The notes: a model not told the origin generated them from the letters alone. Counted from the first letter of the stretch, positions 10,069 to 20,168 are shown. The stretch: 64,000 nucleotides of DNA from an uncultured Flavobacterium sp. (GCF_946478785.1 NZ_CAMLDD010000013.1:62001-126000), one strand, 5' to 3'. Translations and numbers: made by a program.

Positions 10069-12804
10069 TTATTTGCTTAGATATAAATAACCTGATGATT
10101 CATGTTGTCTGGCAGCACTATCTTTATATTTTAATATGTAAAAATAGGTTCCGTCAGGCAATCCTTCTGATTGTTTAATTGTGGTTCGTCCTTCAGATAC
10201 TCCTTTGAAAGCATTATTTGCATTATCATAATGATTTTTTTCGAATACAAGAACTCCCCAACGATTGTAAATCTCTACTGTATTGTCAGGATAACACTCT
10301 ATCCCTCGGATATAGAATTCATCATTATCACCATCAACATTCGGAGAAACTGCATTAAATACTTTAATAGCACAGCCCTCTATATCTATAACTGTAGGAT
10401 TATTTTCAAGATTATTTTCCTTATCTGATTTATCCTCTACTGTAATTCCTATAGCGCTGCTACCTGTTACCGTTGCCTGATTGCTAATATTTCCTTTGTT
10501 TATATCCGTTTGCAAAATAGTATAGGTTGCTGTAAATGTATGCTCATCAAATTCGTTTACACCCAAACTAATTGGTTGTCCTGAAACTATAACTCCCGGT
10601 AAAGGATCTGTAATCGTTATTCCGGATAATGGAACATTGCCTGTATTGGTTACTTTAAAATTGTACGTAATTGTCTCTCCTGCATTTGCATAGTCACTAT
10701 TATCTGTATCATTGAAAGTTGCCGTTTTGATAATTGCAATTGCGGGTACTTCTACAAAAACATTTAATGTTGCCGTACTACAGTTTAACAGGTTTGCTTT
10801 TTCACAAATCTGATATGCAAATGTGTACTCTCCTCCGGGAGTATTTGGTTTAACACTCACGGTACCATCTGAATTAAATTCGAAATAGGGACTAAGCATT
10901 GGAATGTTGACATTTACATCAGCAGGATTAATCGGTATTCCGTTTAATAAATCATTATCTAAAATATTAATAAACTCTAATGATCCATTAATTCCATCAA
11001 CTGTTGCCAAACCATCATTAGCAGCAAGAATATCATTATGTACAACCATTGTAGCAATTCGTGATTCTACAGCACAAATTCTATTACTTTGCGAAACCAA
11101 ATCTCTATACTTGTAACCATTCATTCCTGCAGTTGCTCCAGTAACAATTAAGGTTCCTGTTGTAACTCCTGAATATGGGGCTCCATTTGTTATATTAGTC
11201 CAAGTAGTAGCATTATCTGTACTTATTTGCCATTGGTGTTGCGTTGTACCTGATCCTGCCGTAGTCACAGTTGTCGCAAATGTTGCATTCCCACCTGCGT
11301 TTGTAGTTTGATCTGCTGGTGTGGAAGAATTTAATATACTTGCTGCACCAACGCTTATTGCATTTGTATAAGTTCCAGTATATGGAGCAGCAACTGGATC
11401 AATTACTTTTCCTGTAGCATCTACAGTTGGTACCCCTACACCATAAACACCACCATCTCCTCCATCGGCTGCACTAGAATTATAATATTCATTGGCATCT
11501 GAGCAACCATCTCCATCTGAATCTAAATCTAAATAATTTGGAATCCCATCGTCATCAAAATCCGTACATGAATTTACAGATACTGAAACTAAAAGCAAAT
11601 CATCGTCATTAATATTATCTGTAGGATTTCCTGTTAAATGAGCATCAAAGAAAAATGATATCGCACCAGATGAAGGTGTATCTACTGGTATAGACAATTG
11701 AAGATTTTGGATAGGCTCTAAGACTCCCGTTCTATTATCATGACGGATGGGACTAACTAAATTTCCAGTAGCACCATTTAAATATGTTATTGTAGCAGTA
11801 GTCGAAGAAGTTGATGTTGCTTCTCTTACCGTTTCAATTCTGGCATAGTCAAAACCATTATATCCAATTGTAAACTGAATATTATCTGATTTTAAAACAG
11901 GCGACTCTGTCATAGAAATAAACGAAACATTAATTATTTTTTTTCCATTTACATCTGAATAAAAATTAGTGATATTTTGTGAAAAAGTTTGAGAAGTATT
12001 ATTATTTTCAAATTGAATTCCATTGATATCTGCGTATAATGTACCACCACTCAGCGTCCAATTTGAAACAGAACTAGTATTTACACCATTACCTTCATCA
12101 GTAAAACTGGTATTCGTAATTCGTTGAGAAGAATTACACTCATCCGTATCAAGAACACCATCATTATCATCATCTAAATCAGAACTATCCAGAACCCCAT
12201 CATTATCATTATCAGGAGGTGAAGTACCTTCTGGACAAGTAATATTAGTAGCTGTACAAGTTTCCAATTTTTCTACTGAAAAGTCGTCAATATAATAATC
12301 ATTACCTATATGATCACTAATCCTTAATACAATTTTTACATCAGAACTTGAACATCCTGCAGGAATTTTAAAATCATAACTAAATTCAGTCCAGTAATTA
12401 TCTTCTGTCCCAATCCAGGGAAATGTATGGGTATTTAACAAGGCACCAGAGGTAACATCCAGAGCTTCAAAAGTAATTGTAGAGCTGGCCACTACAATAT
12501 GCGCCGCAAAGTTAAGTCTATAACAACTATTTTTTTCTAAATGCACAGAATGATTATTAAACTTACCAAGTATACCCGCTCCATCATTGACAGTCCCTGT
12601 AGGACTCACAAAAGTATAAGATCCTGAAGGTACATAGGGAGACGTTTGACTAACAGTAGTTTTTCCAAAATTCTCATTAAAAATTATTTGTGCATCTGCT
12701 TTTGTTAAAAAAAGAACAAAAAACAAATATAAAAAGAACCCTTTTTTCAGAATATTATTAAAAAAAAGAAATGAAATGTTTTTTTGAAGTAAAATTTTTT
12801 TCAT
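10069..12804 (-). CDS. Large secreted protein with type B gliding-motility-associated C-terminal domain
   Basis: 911 aa. A long N-terminal signal region (about 1-38, FFLYLFFVLFLTKADAQ) is followed by a jelly-roll-like region. Two calcium-binding thrombospondin type 3-like stretches follow, near residues 198-223 (DNDNDGVLDSSDLDDDNDG) and 417-445 (DFDDDGIPNYLDLDSDGDG). After them come Ig-like segments (about 500-690), a DUF11-type repeat (about 690-790, TFNDTDNSDYANAGETITY) and a C-terminal domain of about 90 residues with FNAVSPNVDGDNDEF and NTVEIYNRWGVLVFE. The last is the type B sorting domain of type IX secretion cargo. The protein should be exported across both membranes and displayed or released. 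Its ligand is unknown. It heads the PorP/SprF-OmpA cluster. Confidence 0.9.
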   Translation of the reverse strand: MKKILLQKNISFLFFNNILKKGFFLYLFFVLFLTKADAQIIFNENFGKTTVSQTSPYVPSGSYTFVSPTGTVNDGAGILGKFNNHSVHLEKNSCYRLNFAAHIVVASSTITFEALDVTSGALLNTHTFPWIGTEDNYWTEFSYDFKIPAGCSSSDVKIVLRISDHIGNDYYIDDFSVEKLETCTATNITCPEGTSPPDNDNDGVLDSSDLDDDNDGVLDTDECNSSQRITNTSFTDEGNGVNTSSVSNWTLSGGTLYADINGIQFENNNTSQTFSQNITNFYSDVNGKKIINVSFISMTESPVLKSDNIQFTIGYNGFDYARIETVREATSTSSTTATITYLNGATGNLVSPIRHDNRTGVLEPIQNLQLSIPVDTPSSGAISFFFDAHLTGNPTDNINDDDLLLVSVSVNSCTDFDDDGIPNYLDLDSDGDGCSDANEYYNSSAADGGDGGVYGVGVPTVDATGKVIDPVAAPYTGTYTNAISVGAASILNSSTPADQTTNAGGNATFATTVTTAGSGTTQHQWQISTDNATTWTNITNGAPYSGVTTGTLIVTGATAGMNGYKYRDLVSQSNRICAVESRIATMVVHNDILAANDGLATVDGINGSLEFINILDNDLLNGIPINPADVNVNIPMLSPYFEFNSDGTVSVKPNTPGGEYTFAYQICEKANLLNCSTATLNVFVEVPAIAIIKTATFNDTDNSDYANAGETITYNFKVTNTGNVPLSGITITDPLPGVIVSGQPISLGVNEFDEHTFTATYTILQTDINKGNISNQATVTGSSAIGITVEDKSDKENNLENNPTVIDIEGCAIKVFNAVSPNVDGDNDEFYIRGIECYPDNTVEIYNRWGVLVFEKNHYDNANNAFKGVSEGRTTIKQSEGLPDGTYFYILKYKDSAARQHESSGYLYLSK

Positions 12805-13406
12805 AATATAAAATGGATAATTTATTTAAAGTAACCTTATGCCATTAATTGCTAAAAACAAAATCTAAAACTCTTATTTCTTCGTTACCTGTGTTTTTTG
12901 TTGAAGAATAAAGTTGCTTTGAAAATAATTATTTCGCTTTTCATATGCGCTGTCGTTGATTTTCTATGGAATGGCTTTTAGCTAATTGCTTAGAGCCTGT
13001 TTAAATTTTATTCAACAATAGTTTATAGCAGATAATTTGACCATATTTTCGGATGAATAAATGAGGTTACAAAAACACAGAGGACAACTTGTTGATTAAG
13101 TACTCACCTATTTATATATTTTTTTAAATAAATTTAAAAACACCTGAAGACAGCAATGCAATAATCGAAGAACTCTCTGCCCATTCCTTACGAAGAATTC
13201 AGCTGGATAATTATAATTTAAATTACAGCAAAGGACTTTAGCAAAATGAAACTTCTGCGCATTTCGGCTAGAGCCAATTTCTCTTTACTTAATTTATCTC
13301 CAACTCAAGCTGGAGGCAATTCACAGATTTACTTACAAGCTTTTATTGACCTTATTATTCTTTGTTAATCAATTACTTAAAGCCGAAATAAGATTATTAT
13401 AAAACA
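12805..13406. other. Gene-poor spacer with no supported gene
   Basis: Roughly 600 bp upstream of the secreted-protein gene. I see no open frame with coding character on either strand. A short plus-strand stretch near 13145-13230 reads without stops but shows no recognisable family. The only structure noticed is a weak inverted repeat near 13298-13315 (CTCCA / TGGAG). Together with the gene remnant at 13517-13660 it looks like decayed sequence. Confidence 0.5.
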
Positions 13407-13438
13407 AAACCGTCTAATCTAAAAGAAAAAGACGGTTT
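13407..13438. repeat. Hairpin with 9-bp arms
   Basis: AAACCGTCT and AGACGGTTT form a perfect 9-bp stem around a 14-nt A-rich loop. On the minus strand it is followed by TTGTTTTAT, so it could act as a weak terminator, but a stronger hairpin lies 27 bp away and no intact gene ends here. Confidence 0.45.
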
Positions 13439-13464
13439 CGGAAATTAATATATTTGACCAAACA

Positions 13465-13501
13465 AAAAAGACCTTTTCAAATTCATGAAAAGGTCTTTTT
13501 T
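13465..13501 (-). terminator. Terminator of the decayed OmpA copy
   Basis: Arms AAAAGACCTTTTCA and TGAAAAGGTCTTTT with a T run on the minus strand. It resembles the terminator at 7099-7139 in sequence and in its distance to the gene end, so it appears to have been duplicated with it. It now probably ends the ruvB-P450-queG transcript. Confidence 0.75.
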
Positions 13502-13516
13502 AGGGTGCAAATTAAA

Positions 13517-13660
13517 TTATAACTTTCTAATGATAAATTCACTTCTTCGGTTTAACTGATGCTCTTCCTCGCTACATTTTACACCATCGGCACAGTGGTT
13601 TACAAGTTGTGTTTCACCATATCCTTTTTTCCTGTCATCTCTTAGGCTCAATTCCTTTGA
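13517..13660 (-). pseudogene. Remnant of an OmpA-family gene 3' end
   Basis: Translation of the minus strand gives GYGETQLVNHCADGVKCSEE then EHQLNRRSEFIIRKL and a stop at 13517-13519. This matches the last residues of the OmpA protein ending at 7151 at about 33 of 36 positions. Further upstream KGIEPKR still corresponds to KGIDSKR, but single-base changes (one lost base and one gained A) break the frame near 13635, and beyond 13660 the similarity dissolves into an AT-rich run. No start is available, so this is a decayed 3' fragment. It lies between queG and the secreted-protein cluster. Confidence 0.85.
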
Positions 13661-13726
13661 TTTTTTTTTTATATTTTTTGAAATAATGATTGTTTTTAAC
13701 TTTCTTCCTAATAATTCTTTTCAGAA

Positions 13727-14653
13727 TTATTCTAAAAATTTAATATTTCTTTTCAGACCATCAAACTTAGTTCTTTTGATGGGAGAATTTTTAAAAACTA
13801 CACGAAAGGTTTCTTCTGTAATTTCAACCCAATCTTTCTTAGAAAAAGAAAGTAACTCCGGGTTTGGACTAAACAATGGTTCTGAGTGGGGTTTTGAAAA
13901 ACGGTTCCAGGGACAAACATCCTGACAAGTATCACAGCCAAACATCCATTCATCAAATTTTCCTTTCATCTCATACGGAATATTTTCCTTTAGTTCAATT
14001 GTATAATAAGAAATACACTTACTTCCGTCGACAACATAAGGAGCAACTATTGCTTCAGTAGGACAGGCATCAATACAAGCTGTACACGAACCGCAATGAT
14101 CTGTTGTTGCATGGTCATATTCTAAATCCAGGTCTAAAATAAGTTCAGCTATAAAGTAAAAAGAACCTACTTTTTGAGTTAACAGATTGCTGTTTTTACC
14201 AATCCAGCCCAAACCGCTTTTAGCTGCCCATGCCTTATCTAAAACAGGCGCAGAATCTACAAAAGCACGACCAGAAACTTCGCCAATAGTTGACTGAATA
14301 GAATGAAGAAATTCTTTTAGTTTTTCTTTAATAACAAAATGATAATCCTGACCGTATGCATATTTAGAAATTTTGAAGCTTTCATTATTTTGAATTTCAG
14401 AAGGATAGTAATTCAGTAAAAGTGACACCACACTTTTTGCATCATCAACTAATAATGTAGGATCAAGGCGTTTGTCAAAATGATTTTCCATGTAAGCCAT
14501 TTGACCATTATGATTATTTTTTAGCCATTTTTCAAGTCTGGGCGCTTCTTGCTCTAAGAATCCAGCTTTAGATATCCCACAAGAAAGAAAACCAAGTCGT
14601 TTGGCTTCTGATTTAATAAATTTCGAATATGTCTCTTTAGAATCAATGCTCAT
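13727..14653 (-). CDS. queG: Epoxyqueuosine reductase QueG
   Basis: 308 aa, slightly shorter than many homologues but complete at both ends. QueG reduces epoxyqueuosine to queuosine in tRNA, the last step of Q34 synthesis, using cobalamin and two 4Fe-4S clusters. Both cluster motifs are present near residues 188-245: [17 protein letters not shown] and [13 protein letters not shown]. The conserved [20 protein letters not shown] segment precedes them. The ATG overlaps the stop of the upstream P450 gene by 4 bp, implying translational coupling. A queuosine-precursor transporter gene lies elsewhere in the window at 42050. Confidence 0.95.
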   Translation of the reverse strand: MSIDSKETYSKFIKSEAKRLGFLSCGISKAGFLEQEAPRLEKWLKNNHNGQMAYMENHFDKRLDPTLLVDDAKSVVSLLLNYYPSEIQNNESFKISKYAYGQDYHFVIKEKLKEFLHSIQSTIGEVSGRAFVDSAPVLDKAWAAKSGLGWIGKNSNLLTQKVGSFYFIAELILDLDLEYDHATTDHCGSCTACIDACPTEAIVAPYVVDGSKCISYYTIELKENIPYEMKGKFDEWMFGCDTCQDVCPWNRFSKPHSEPLFSPNPELLSFSKKDWVEITEETFRVVFKNSPIKRTKFDGLKRNIKFLE

Positions 14654-15996
14654 CTTTTAGAGAATAAAACTTCTACACCAACAGGTTTTAAGGTAATTAA
14701 GGGATTAAACTGAATTTCTTTTTGTGTTGATTTAATCTTGTATTTCTTTACAATATGAGACAATGTCAGGCACATTTCGTAAATAGCAAATCCGGTCCCA
14801 ATACACATTCTTGGGCCTGCACCAAATGGATAAAAATATTGCATTGATTGTTTTTTTTGTTCACCAAGAAACCGCTCGGGAATAAAATCATTTGGATCAT
14901 CCCAATATTTAGGATTACGATGAAGTTCATAAAAAGAAACTCCAATCAATGTTCCTTTCTTTATATAAAATTGACCTAAGATATCATCTTCTACATTTTG
15001 CCTGTCCGTAATCCAGGCTGGCGGGTATAAACGCATCGACTCATTTAAAACGGCATTTAGATAAGTCATTTTCTGCAATTGTTCAACAATATCATTTGTT
15101 GATGATTCAATTTCAAAAATTTCCTGAAACACCTTTTCTTGTACTTCTGGGTATTTTCCCAAAAGATGCAAAGTAAAAGTCAGTGCATTTGCAGTAGTTT
15201 CATGACCGGCAATGAAAAGAATTTTTATTTCATCGATTAATTGCTGTATAGGCATTCCTTCTCCAGTATCTTCATATCTGGTTTCTAAAAGCATATTTAG
15301 CAAATCGTTGACCTCTTTTTTGGAAGCGGTTCTCTCTTCTATAATTTCTTTAATAATCAGATTATTTTCCTGAGCTAATTCCAAATGTTTTTTCACTTGT
15401 CCAGTTGCAGAAAACCACCACGCTTTATGAGGAAGCCTGATTTCTTTAATTAAGAAATTCTGAACTTCTTCAATAATAAATTTTATACGGTTTAACTTTT
15501 CTTCAGAAATCGAAAGTTCAAATAGAGATTTAGCCACAACGTTAAAAGCCAGCTGACTCATTACCGGAAACAGATCAACCGATTTGTCTTCAACTAAACC
15601 ATCCAGTTCAGAAATAATAGTCTGATTCATGTTATCGACTAATTGATTCATTTTTTGTTTATGGAAAGCCGGTTGGATAAGTCTTCTTTGTTTCAACCAA
15701 AAATCTCCATCCACAGTTAAAAGACCATGTCCTAAATATTTTGAAAGATAAACAGATTGAAATTTAGACTTATGATAATTCTTCTGATTCTTCTGTAATA
15801 TATACTGCGCTATTTCATTATCCCGTGATAAAATTATGTACTTAGAATTACCAATTTTAAGAGAAAAAGAATCACCAAATTTATCGAAATACTTTTTATG
15901 AAACGGAATGGGATTTTTACGCACACCTTCTGCATCCAAAAAAAATCTTATTATGGAAAGCTTATTTGGATAATTATATTTTTTATTCTCAGACAT
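14650..15996 (-). CDS. Cytochrome P450
   Basis: 448 aa with all core P450 signatures: the oxygen-activation motif AGHETTA in helix I (about residue 265), the ExxR pair in [10 protein letters not shown] (about 315) and the haem-thiolate loop [14 protein letters not shown] (about 390). No membrane anchor is visible, so it is probably soluble as in other bacteria. It lies 10 bp after ruvB and overlaps queG by 4 bp, so it is probably expressed with them, although neither suggests a substrate. No ferredoxin or ferredoxin reductase gene is adjacent. Substrate unknown; the general sequence style resembles fatty-acid or terpenoid-type bacterial P450s, but that is only an impression. Confidence 0.94.
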   Translation of the reverse strand: MSENKKYNYPNKLSIIRFFLDAEGVRKNPIPFHKKYFDKFGDSFSLKIGNSKYIILSRDNEIAQYILQKNQKNYHKSKFQSVYLSKYLGHGLLTVDGDFWLKQRRLIQPAFHKQKMNQLVDNMNQTIISELDGLVEDKSVDLFPVMSQLAFNVVAKSLFELSISEEKLNRIKFIIEEVQNFLIKEIRLPHKAWWFSATGQVKKHLELAQENNLIIKEIIEERTASKKEVNDLLNMLLETRYEDTGEGMPIQQLIDEIKILFIAGHETTANALTFTLHLLGKYPEVQEKVFQEIFEIESSTNDIVEQLQKMTYLNAVLNESMRLYPPAWITDRQNVEDDILGQFYIKKGTLIGVSFYELHRNPKYWDDPNDFIPERFLGEQKKQSMQYFYPFGAGPRMCIGTGFAIYEMCLTLSHIVKKYKIKSTQKEIQFNPLITLKPVGVEVLFSKR

Positions 15997-16006
15997 TGAT
16001 AATAAA

Positions 16007-17029
16007 TTAAAATAATCCGCCCTGAATGTTTGTATTTATTTTCCCTAAATGCTTATAAGCTCTATCAGTAACTTCACGTCCGCGTGGCGTTCTCATAATA
16101 AAACCTTCCTGAATTAAAAAAGGTTCATATACTTCTTCAATTGTTTCACTGCTTTCTGAAACTGCTGTCGCCAAAGTCGAAAGACCAACCGGGCCACCTT
16201 TAAACTTATTGATAATAGTCAACAATATCTTGTTATCCATTTCATCAAGACCGTGTGCATCAACATTAAGTGCTTTTAAGGCATAGCGAGCAATTTCGAG
16301 ATCAATAGTTCCATTACCTTTTATTTGTGCAAAGTCTCGAACCCTGCGCAATAATGCATTAGCGATACGGGGTGTTCCGCGACTGCGTCCTGCAATTTCA
16401 ATAGCCGCATCAAGCGAAATAGGCATTTTAAGTATAGAAGAACTTCTTTCAACTATGGTTGTCAAAAGTTCAGTTGTATAATATTGTAAACGTGATGAGA
16501 TTCCAAAACGCGCACGCATTGGAGCAGTTAATAATCCTGAACGAGTCGTTGCCCCAATTAATGTAAAAGGATTTAAATTGATTTGAACTGTTCTGGCATT
16601 TGGTCCGGATTCAATCATAATATCTATTTTAAAATCCTCCATTGCAGAATAAAGGTATTCCTCTACAATTGGACTTAACCGATGAATTTCATCAATGAAT
16701 AAAACATCTCTCTCGTCAAGATTCGTAAGTAAACCCGCTAAATCGCCCGGCTTGTCCAAAACAGGACCTGAAGTAATTTTTATTCCAACTTCAAGTTCAT
16801 TTGCTAAGATATTGGCTAAAGTAGTTTTACCCAATCCCGGAGGCCCATGAAAAAGAGTATGATCAAGTGCTTCACCACGCTGATTAGCAGCAGCAACAAA
16901 AACCTTCAAGTTTTCTAAGACTTGGTCTTGTCCTGCAAAATCATCAAATGACAGCGGACGCAATCTTCTCTCAAGATCTAGTTCTTCTGGATTGTATCCT
17001 TTTGTGGTAGGATCTAAATTTTCATTCAT
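16007..17029 (-). CDS. ruvB: Holliday junction ATP-dependent helicase RuvB
   Basis: 340 aa from the ATG at 17029. The open frame extends further upstream (to 17086), but the extra residues are unlike the family and the usual start [20 protein letters not shown] is at 17029. RuvB is the hexameric AAA+ motor that drives branch migration with RuvA. Walker A is [20 protein letters not shown], Walker B is [12 protein letters not shown], sensor 1 is [20 protein letters not shown], and the C-terminal winged helix includes TPRGREVT. It is first of the ruvB-P450-queG group. A -7 box only 5 bp from the ATG suggests a leaderless or nearly leaderless mRNA. Confidence 0.97.
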   Translation of the reverse strand: MNENLDPTTKGYNPEELDLERRLRPLSFDDFAGQDQVLENLKVFVAAANQRGEALDHTLFHGPPGLGKTTLANILANELEVGIKITSGPVLDKPGDLAGLLTNLDERDVLFIDEIHRLSPIVEEYLYSAMEDFKIDIMIESGPNARTVQINLNPFTLIGATTRSGLLTAPMRARFGISSRLQYYTTELLTTIVERSSSILKMPISLDAAIEIAGRSRGTPRIANALLRRVRDFAQIKGNGTIDLEIARYALKALNVDAHGLDEMDNKILLTIINKFKGGPVGLSTLATAVSESSETIEEVYEPFLIQEGFIMRTPRGREVTDRAYKHLGKINTNIQGGLF

Positions 17030-17033
17030 CTTA

Positions 17034-17041
17034 CAAAGATA
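17034..17041 (-). promoter_or_regulatory. -7 box TATCTTTG immediately before ruvB
   Basis: Minus-strand TATCTTTG fits TAnnTTTG and ends 5 bp before the ruvB ATG at 17029. If it is used, transcription starts at or next to the start codon. Inferred from motif only. Confidence 0.45.
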
Positions 17042-17098
17042 TACAAAGTAATCAGTTTGTAAAACAGTAAAATCGAACAGACACAACTTTAACTAAAC

Positions 17099-17130
17099 AA
17101 AAAAGACTATCATTTCTGATAGTCTTTTTA
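17099..17130 (-). terminator. Intrinsic terminator after the respiratory operon
   Basis: AAAAGACTATCA and TGATAGTCTTTT form a perfect 12-bp stem with a 4-nt loop; the minus strand continues with T residues. It is 9 bp past the stop of cytochrome oxidase subunit I and separates that operon from ruvB. Confidence 0.88.
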
Positions 17131-17138
17131 AAATATTT

Positions 17139-18935
17139 TTAGTGATGTAAAACTTGTTCACCTTCTCTCATCGGTACATTTTGCGGTACAAAATCGACAT
17201 CATGATTTGGGTTACTGTAGTCATAAGGCCAACGATATACATGAGGGATTTCACCTGGCCAGTTACCGTGAATATGTTCTACCGGAGTTGTCCATTCAAG
17301 AGTTGTAGATCTCCATGGATTCTGAACAGCTTTTTTACCATAGAAAATACTACTGAAGAAGTTGTATAAGAACACCAATTGGAAAGCTCCTCCAATCAAA
17401 GCAAACATTGTAATTAAAACATTCACATTTTGCAAATCGTCAAATAATGGGAAATTTGTATTTGTGTAATAACGTCTTGGCAAACCAGCAAGTCCAATAA
17501 AGTGCATTGGAAAGAAAACTCCGTAAGCACAAACTGCTGTTACCCAAAAGTGAATATAACCTAAATTTTTATTCAACATTCTTCCGTACATTTTAGGAAA
17601 CCAGTGGTAGATACCAGCAAACATTCCATAAAGTGCAGAAATACCCATTACTAAGTGAAAGTGAGCAATTACAAAGTAAGTATCGTGAACGTTAATATCT
17701 AAAGTACTATCTCCTAAAATGATTCCCGTCAAACCTCCAGTGATGAAAGTAGAAACCATTCCAATAGAAAATAACATTGCAGGATTGAACTGTAAATTAC
17801 CTTTCCATAAAGTTGTGATCCAGTTGAACGCTTTTACAGCAGATGGAATTGCAATCAATAATGTAGTAAAAGTAAATACAGATCCTAAGAAAGGATTCAT
17901 ACCTGAAAGGAACATGTGGTGTCCCCAAACAATTGTTGATAAAAATGCAATTGCAAGAACAGACATAATCATTGCTCGGTATCCAAAGATTGGTTTACGT
18001 GAGTTGGTGGCCATAATCTCAGAAACAAGTCCCATTGCTGGCAAGATTACAATATAAACCTCAGGATGTCCTAAAAACCAAAATAGGTGTTCGAATAATA
18101 CTGGTGAACCACCTTGGTAATGTAAAACCTCCCCTGCGATATAAATATCAGATAAGAAGAATGAAGTACCAAAACTTCTGTCAAAAATCAATAGTAAAGC
18201 AGCTGATAATAAAACCGGAAACGAAATAACACCAATGATAGCTGTTACAAAAAATGTCCAGATTGTAAGTGGAAGTCTAGTCATAGACATTCCTTTAGTT
18301 CTTAAATTGATTACAGTAACAATATAGTTCAATGATCCCATCAAAGAAGATGCAATAAAAATTGCCATTGAAACTAACCATAAAGTCATACCAGTTCCAG
18401 AACCTGGAATTGCTTGTGGTAAAGCACTTAATGGAGGATAAATTGTCCAACCTGCAGAAGCTGGACCAGCTTCAACAAATAATGAACATAACATTACTAC
18501 AGCAGACAAGAAAAACAACCAATATGAAATCATATTCATGAATCCGGAAGCCATATCTCTTGCACCAATTTGAAGCGGAATAAGTAAATTACTAAATGTT
18601 CCACTCAAACCAGCCGTTAGTACAAAGAATACCATGATGGTACCGTGAATTGTTACTAAAGCCAGATAAATATCATTTGCCATTACACCATCAGGTGCAA
18701 ACTTATCGCCTAATAATACATTAAATATTTTAAAAGATTCTTCTGGCCATGCCAATTGCATCCTGAAAAGCAAGGACATTGCAACACCTATTACCCCCAT
18801 AATAATACCGGTAATTAAATATTGCTTAGCAATCATTTTGTGATCAATACTAAAAATATATTTAGTAATGAAAGTGTCTTTATGATGATGTTCGTGCTCG
18901 TGATCGTGTCCGTGATCGTGTGCTTCTGCTGACAT
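17139..18935 (-). CDS. ctaD: Cytochrome c oxidase subunit I
   Basis: 598 aa integral membrane protein with the 12-helix haem-copper oxidase fold. It carries low-spin haem a, haem a3 and CuB and reduces oxygen to water while pumping protons. Visible landmarks are HLFWFLGHPEVYIVILPAMG (CuB histidine and His-Tyr cross-link), WGHHMFLSGMNPF (two CuB histidines) and HDTYFVIAHFHLVMG (haem a3/a ligands). The N-terminus is a histidine-rich tail (HDHGHDHEHEHHH) before the first helix. It is last in the actABCDEF-coxBA operon. Subunit III and IV genes are not in this window. Confidence 0.97.
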   Translation of the reverse strand: MSAEAHDHGHDHEHEHHHKDTFITKYIFSIDHKMIAKQYLITGIIMGVIGVAMSLLFRMQLAWPEESFKIFNVLLGDKFAPDGVMANDIYLALVTIHGTIMVFFVLTAGLSGTFSNLLIPLQIGARDMASGFMNMISYWLFFLSAVVMLCSLFVEAGPASAGWTIYPPLSALPQAIPGSGTGMTLWLVSMAIFIASSLMGSLNYIVTVINLRTKGMSMTRLPLTIWTFFVTAIIGVISFPVLLSAALLLIFDRSFGTSFFLSDIYIAGEVLHYQGGSPVLFEHLFWFLGHPEVYIVILPAMGLVSEIMATNSRKPIFGYRAMIMSVLAIAFLSTIVWGHHMFLSGMNPFLGSVFTFTTLLIAIPSAVKAFNWITTLWKGNLQFNPAMLFSIGMVSTFITGGLTGIILGDSTLDINVHDTYFVIAHFHLVMGISALYGMFAGIYHWFPKMYGRMLNKNLGYIHFWVTAVCAYGVFFPMHFIGLAGLPRRYYTNTNFPLFDDLQNVNVLITMFALIGGAFQLVFLYNFFSSIFYGKKAVQNPWRSTTLEWTTPVEHIHGNWPGEIPHVYRWPYDYSNPNHDVDFVPQNVPMREGEQVLHH

Positions 18936-18964
18936 ATATGTATACTTTAAATTTTCTTAATAAA

Positions 18965-20149
18965 TTATTTCATAGCAACTTTAGCTACAGCTGCCTTAAC
19001 AGTATCAACAACTGCATTAACTGTATCCTGTAAAGTACTATCCTGACTAGTCCCTGCTCCCTCAGCTGGCTTTTCAGAAGCTGCTGCTGCTTTAATATCC
19101 TGGGCAAGAGTTGTCTTTTCACTTAACCATTTTTTATAATCTTCAGGAGAATCTACAACAACTTTCATTTGCATGTTATAGTGCGATGCTCCACAAATTT
19201 TATTACATAATAATAAATAGTCAAATGTATAAGGATCTAAAGCTGTACCTCCTTTTGAAATAAGCTCAGTACTTTTTTGAGCTCTAAGCTTATTGATATT
19301 TGCAACTTTTTCAACCATAAAAGGCAATTCTCTGTATTCTGCAGTTGTATAAGTAGGAACAAAGGCAAATTCTGTAACCATACCCGGAACAGTATTCATT
19401 TGAGCTCTAAAATGAGGAAAGTAAGCTGAGTGTAATACATCCTGAGAACGCATTTTAAAATGAACTTTTTTTCCTTTTGGAAGGTGTAACTCAGATACTA
19501 CAATATCATCTTGAGCATAAGGATCAGACATGTCAACACCAAGAGTATTTATACCCTCTATTAATCTCACATTAGCTTTCCCAAGAACATTATCTGGTCC
19601 AGCATATCTTGCAGTCCATTTAAATTGCTGGGCGTATATTTCAATTTCAACTACATCTTCATCCTTATCAACAAACATAATATTATTCCATGCATACAAT
19701 CCATAAAGGATTAAAACTGCTAAAACAATAGATGGAATAATACTCCAAATAGCCTCTAATTTATTACTATCAGCAAAAAACAAAGCTTTTTTATCTTTAT
19801 TACCTTTATATTTAAAAGAAAACCAGTATAATAATCCCTGAGTAATAAATTGAACTACAAAAATTAGAACCCAAGTAATATTCATCAAACTATCTACCAA
19901 AAGTCCGTGCTCTGAAGCAGGAGTATGAAGTGCTAAACCACCCCATTTCAGTAAACCGTAAATAGTAAATATATAAATGAAAGCCAAAAAGCCAAACATG
20001 ATATATCCCTGAATATTATTATCATTATCTGATGCAACCTGAGAATCGTCCGAAGAGTGTCCTACCTGAGTAAGATCAAATATCTTGGTCAATTGCCATA
20101 ATGCAACTGCTAATAAAACTAAAACTACAATTACCAACAAACTTGTCAT
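18965..20149 (-). CDS. ctaC: Cytochrome c oxidase subunit II
   Basis: 394 aa. Subunit II holds the binuclear CuA centre that accepts electrons from cytochrome c. The CuA ligands are present: the histidine in HSAYFPHFRAQMNTVPG and the set in LLCNKICGASHYNMQM (Cys, Cys, His, Met) near residue 320. Compared with classical subunit II there is an additional N-terminal membrane helix (about 1-20) before the helix pair at about 50-75 and 90-115, as in other Bacteroidota, and an Ala/Glu-rich C-terminal tail. It follows actF by 19 bp and precedes subunit I by 29 bp in the same operon. Confidence 0.96.
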   Translation of the reverse strand: MTSLLVIVVLVLLAVALWQLTKIFDLTQVGHSSDDSQVASDNDNNIQGYIMFGFLAFIYIFTIYGLLKWGGLALHTPASEHGLLVDSLMNITWVLIFVVQFITQGLLYWFSFKYKGNKDKKALFFADSNKLEAIWSIIPSIVLAVLILYGLYAWNNIMFVDKDEDVVEIEIYAQQFKWTARYAGPDNVLGKANVRLIEGINTLGVDMSDPYAQDDIVVSELHLPKGKKVHFKMRSQDVLHSAYFPHFRAQMNTVPGMVTEFAFVPTYTTAEYRELPFMVEKVANINKLRAQKSTELISKGGTALDPYTFDYLLLCNKICGASHYNMQMKVVVDSPEDYKKWLSEKTTLAQDIKAAAASEKPAEGAGTSQDSTLQDTVNAVVDTVKAAVAKVAMK

Positions 20150-20168
20150 CTGTTTATTTCTTTAAATA

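Noticed and set aside
13145..13245. Stop-free stretch (EDSNAIIEELSAHSLRRIQ...) upstream of the secreted-protein cluster
   Set aside because: Only about 30 codons, ended by a stop, with no start, family match or continuation in other frames; may be debris but cannot be supported as a gene.
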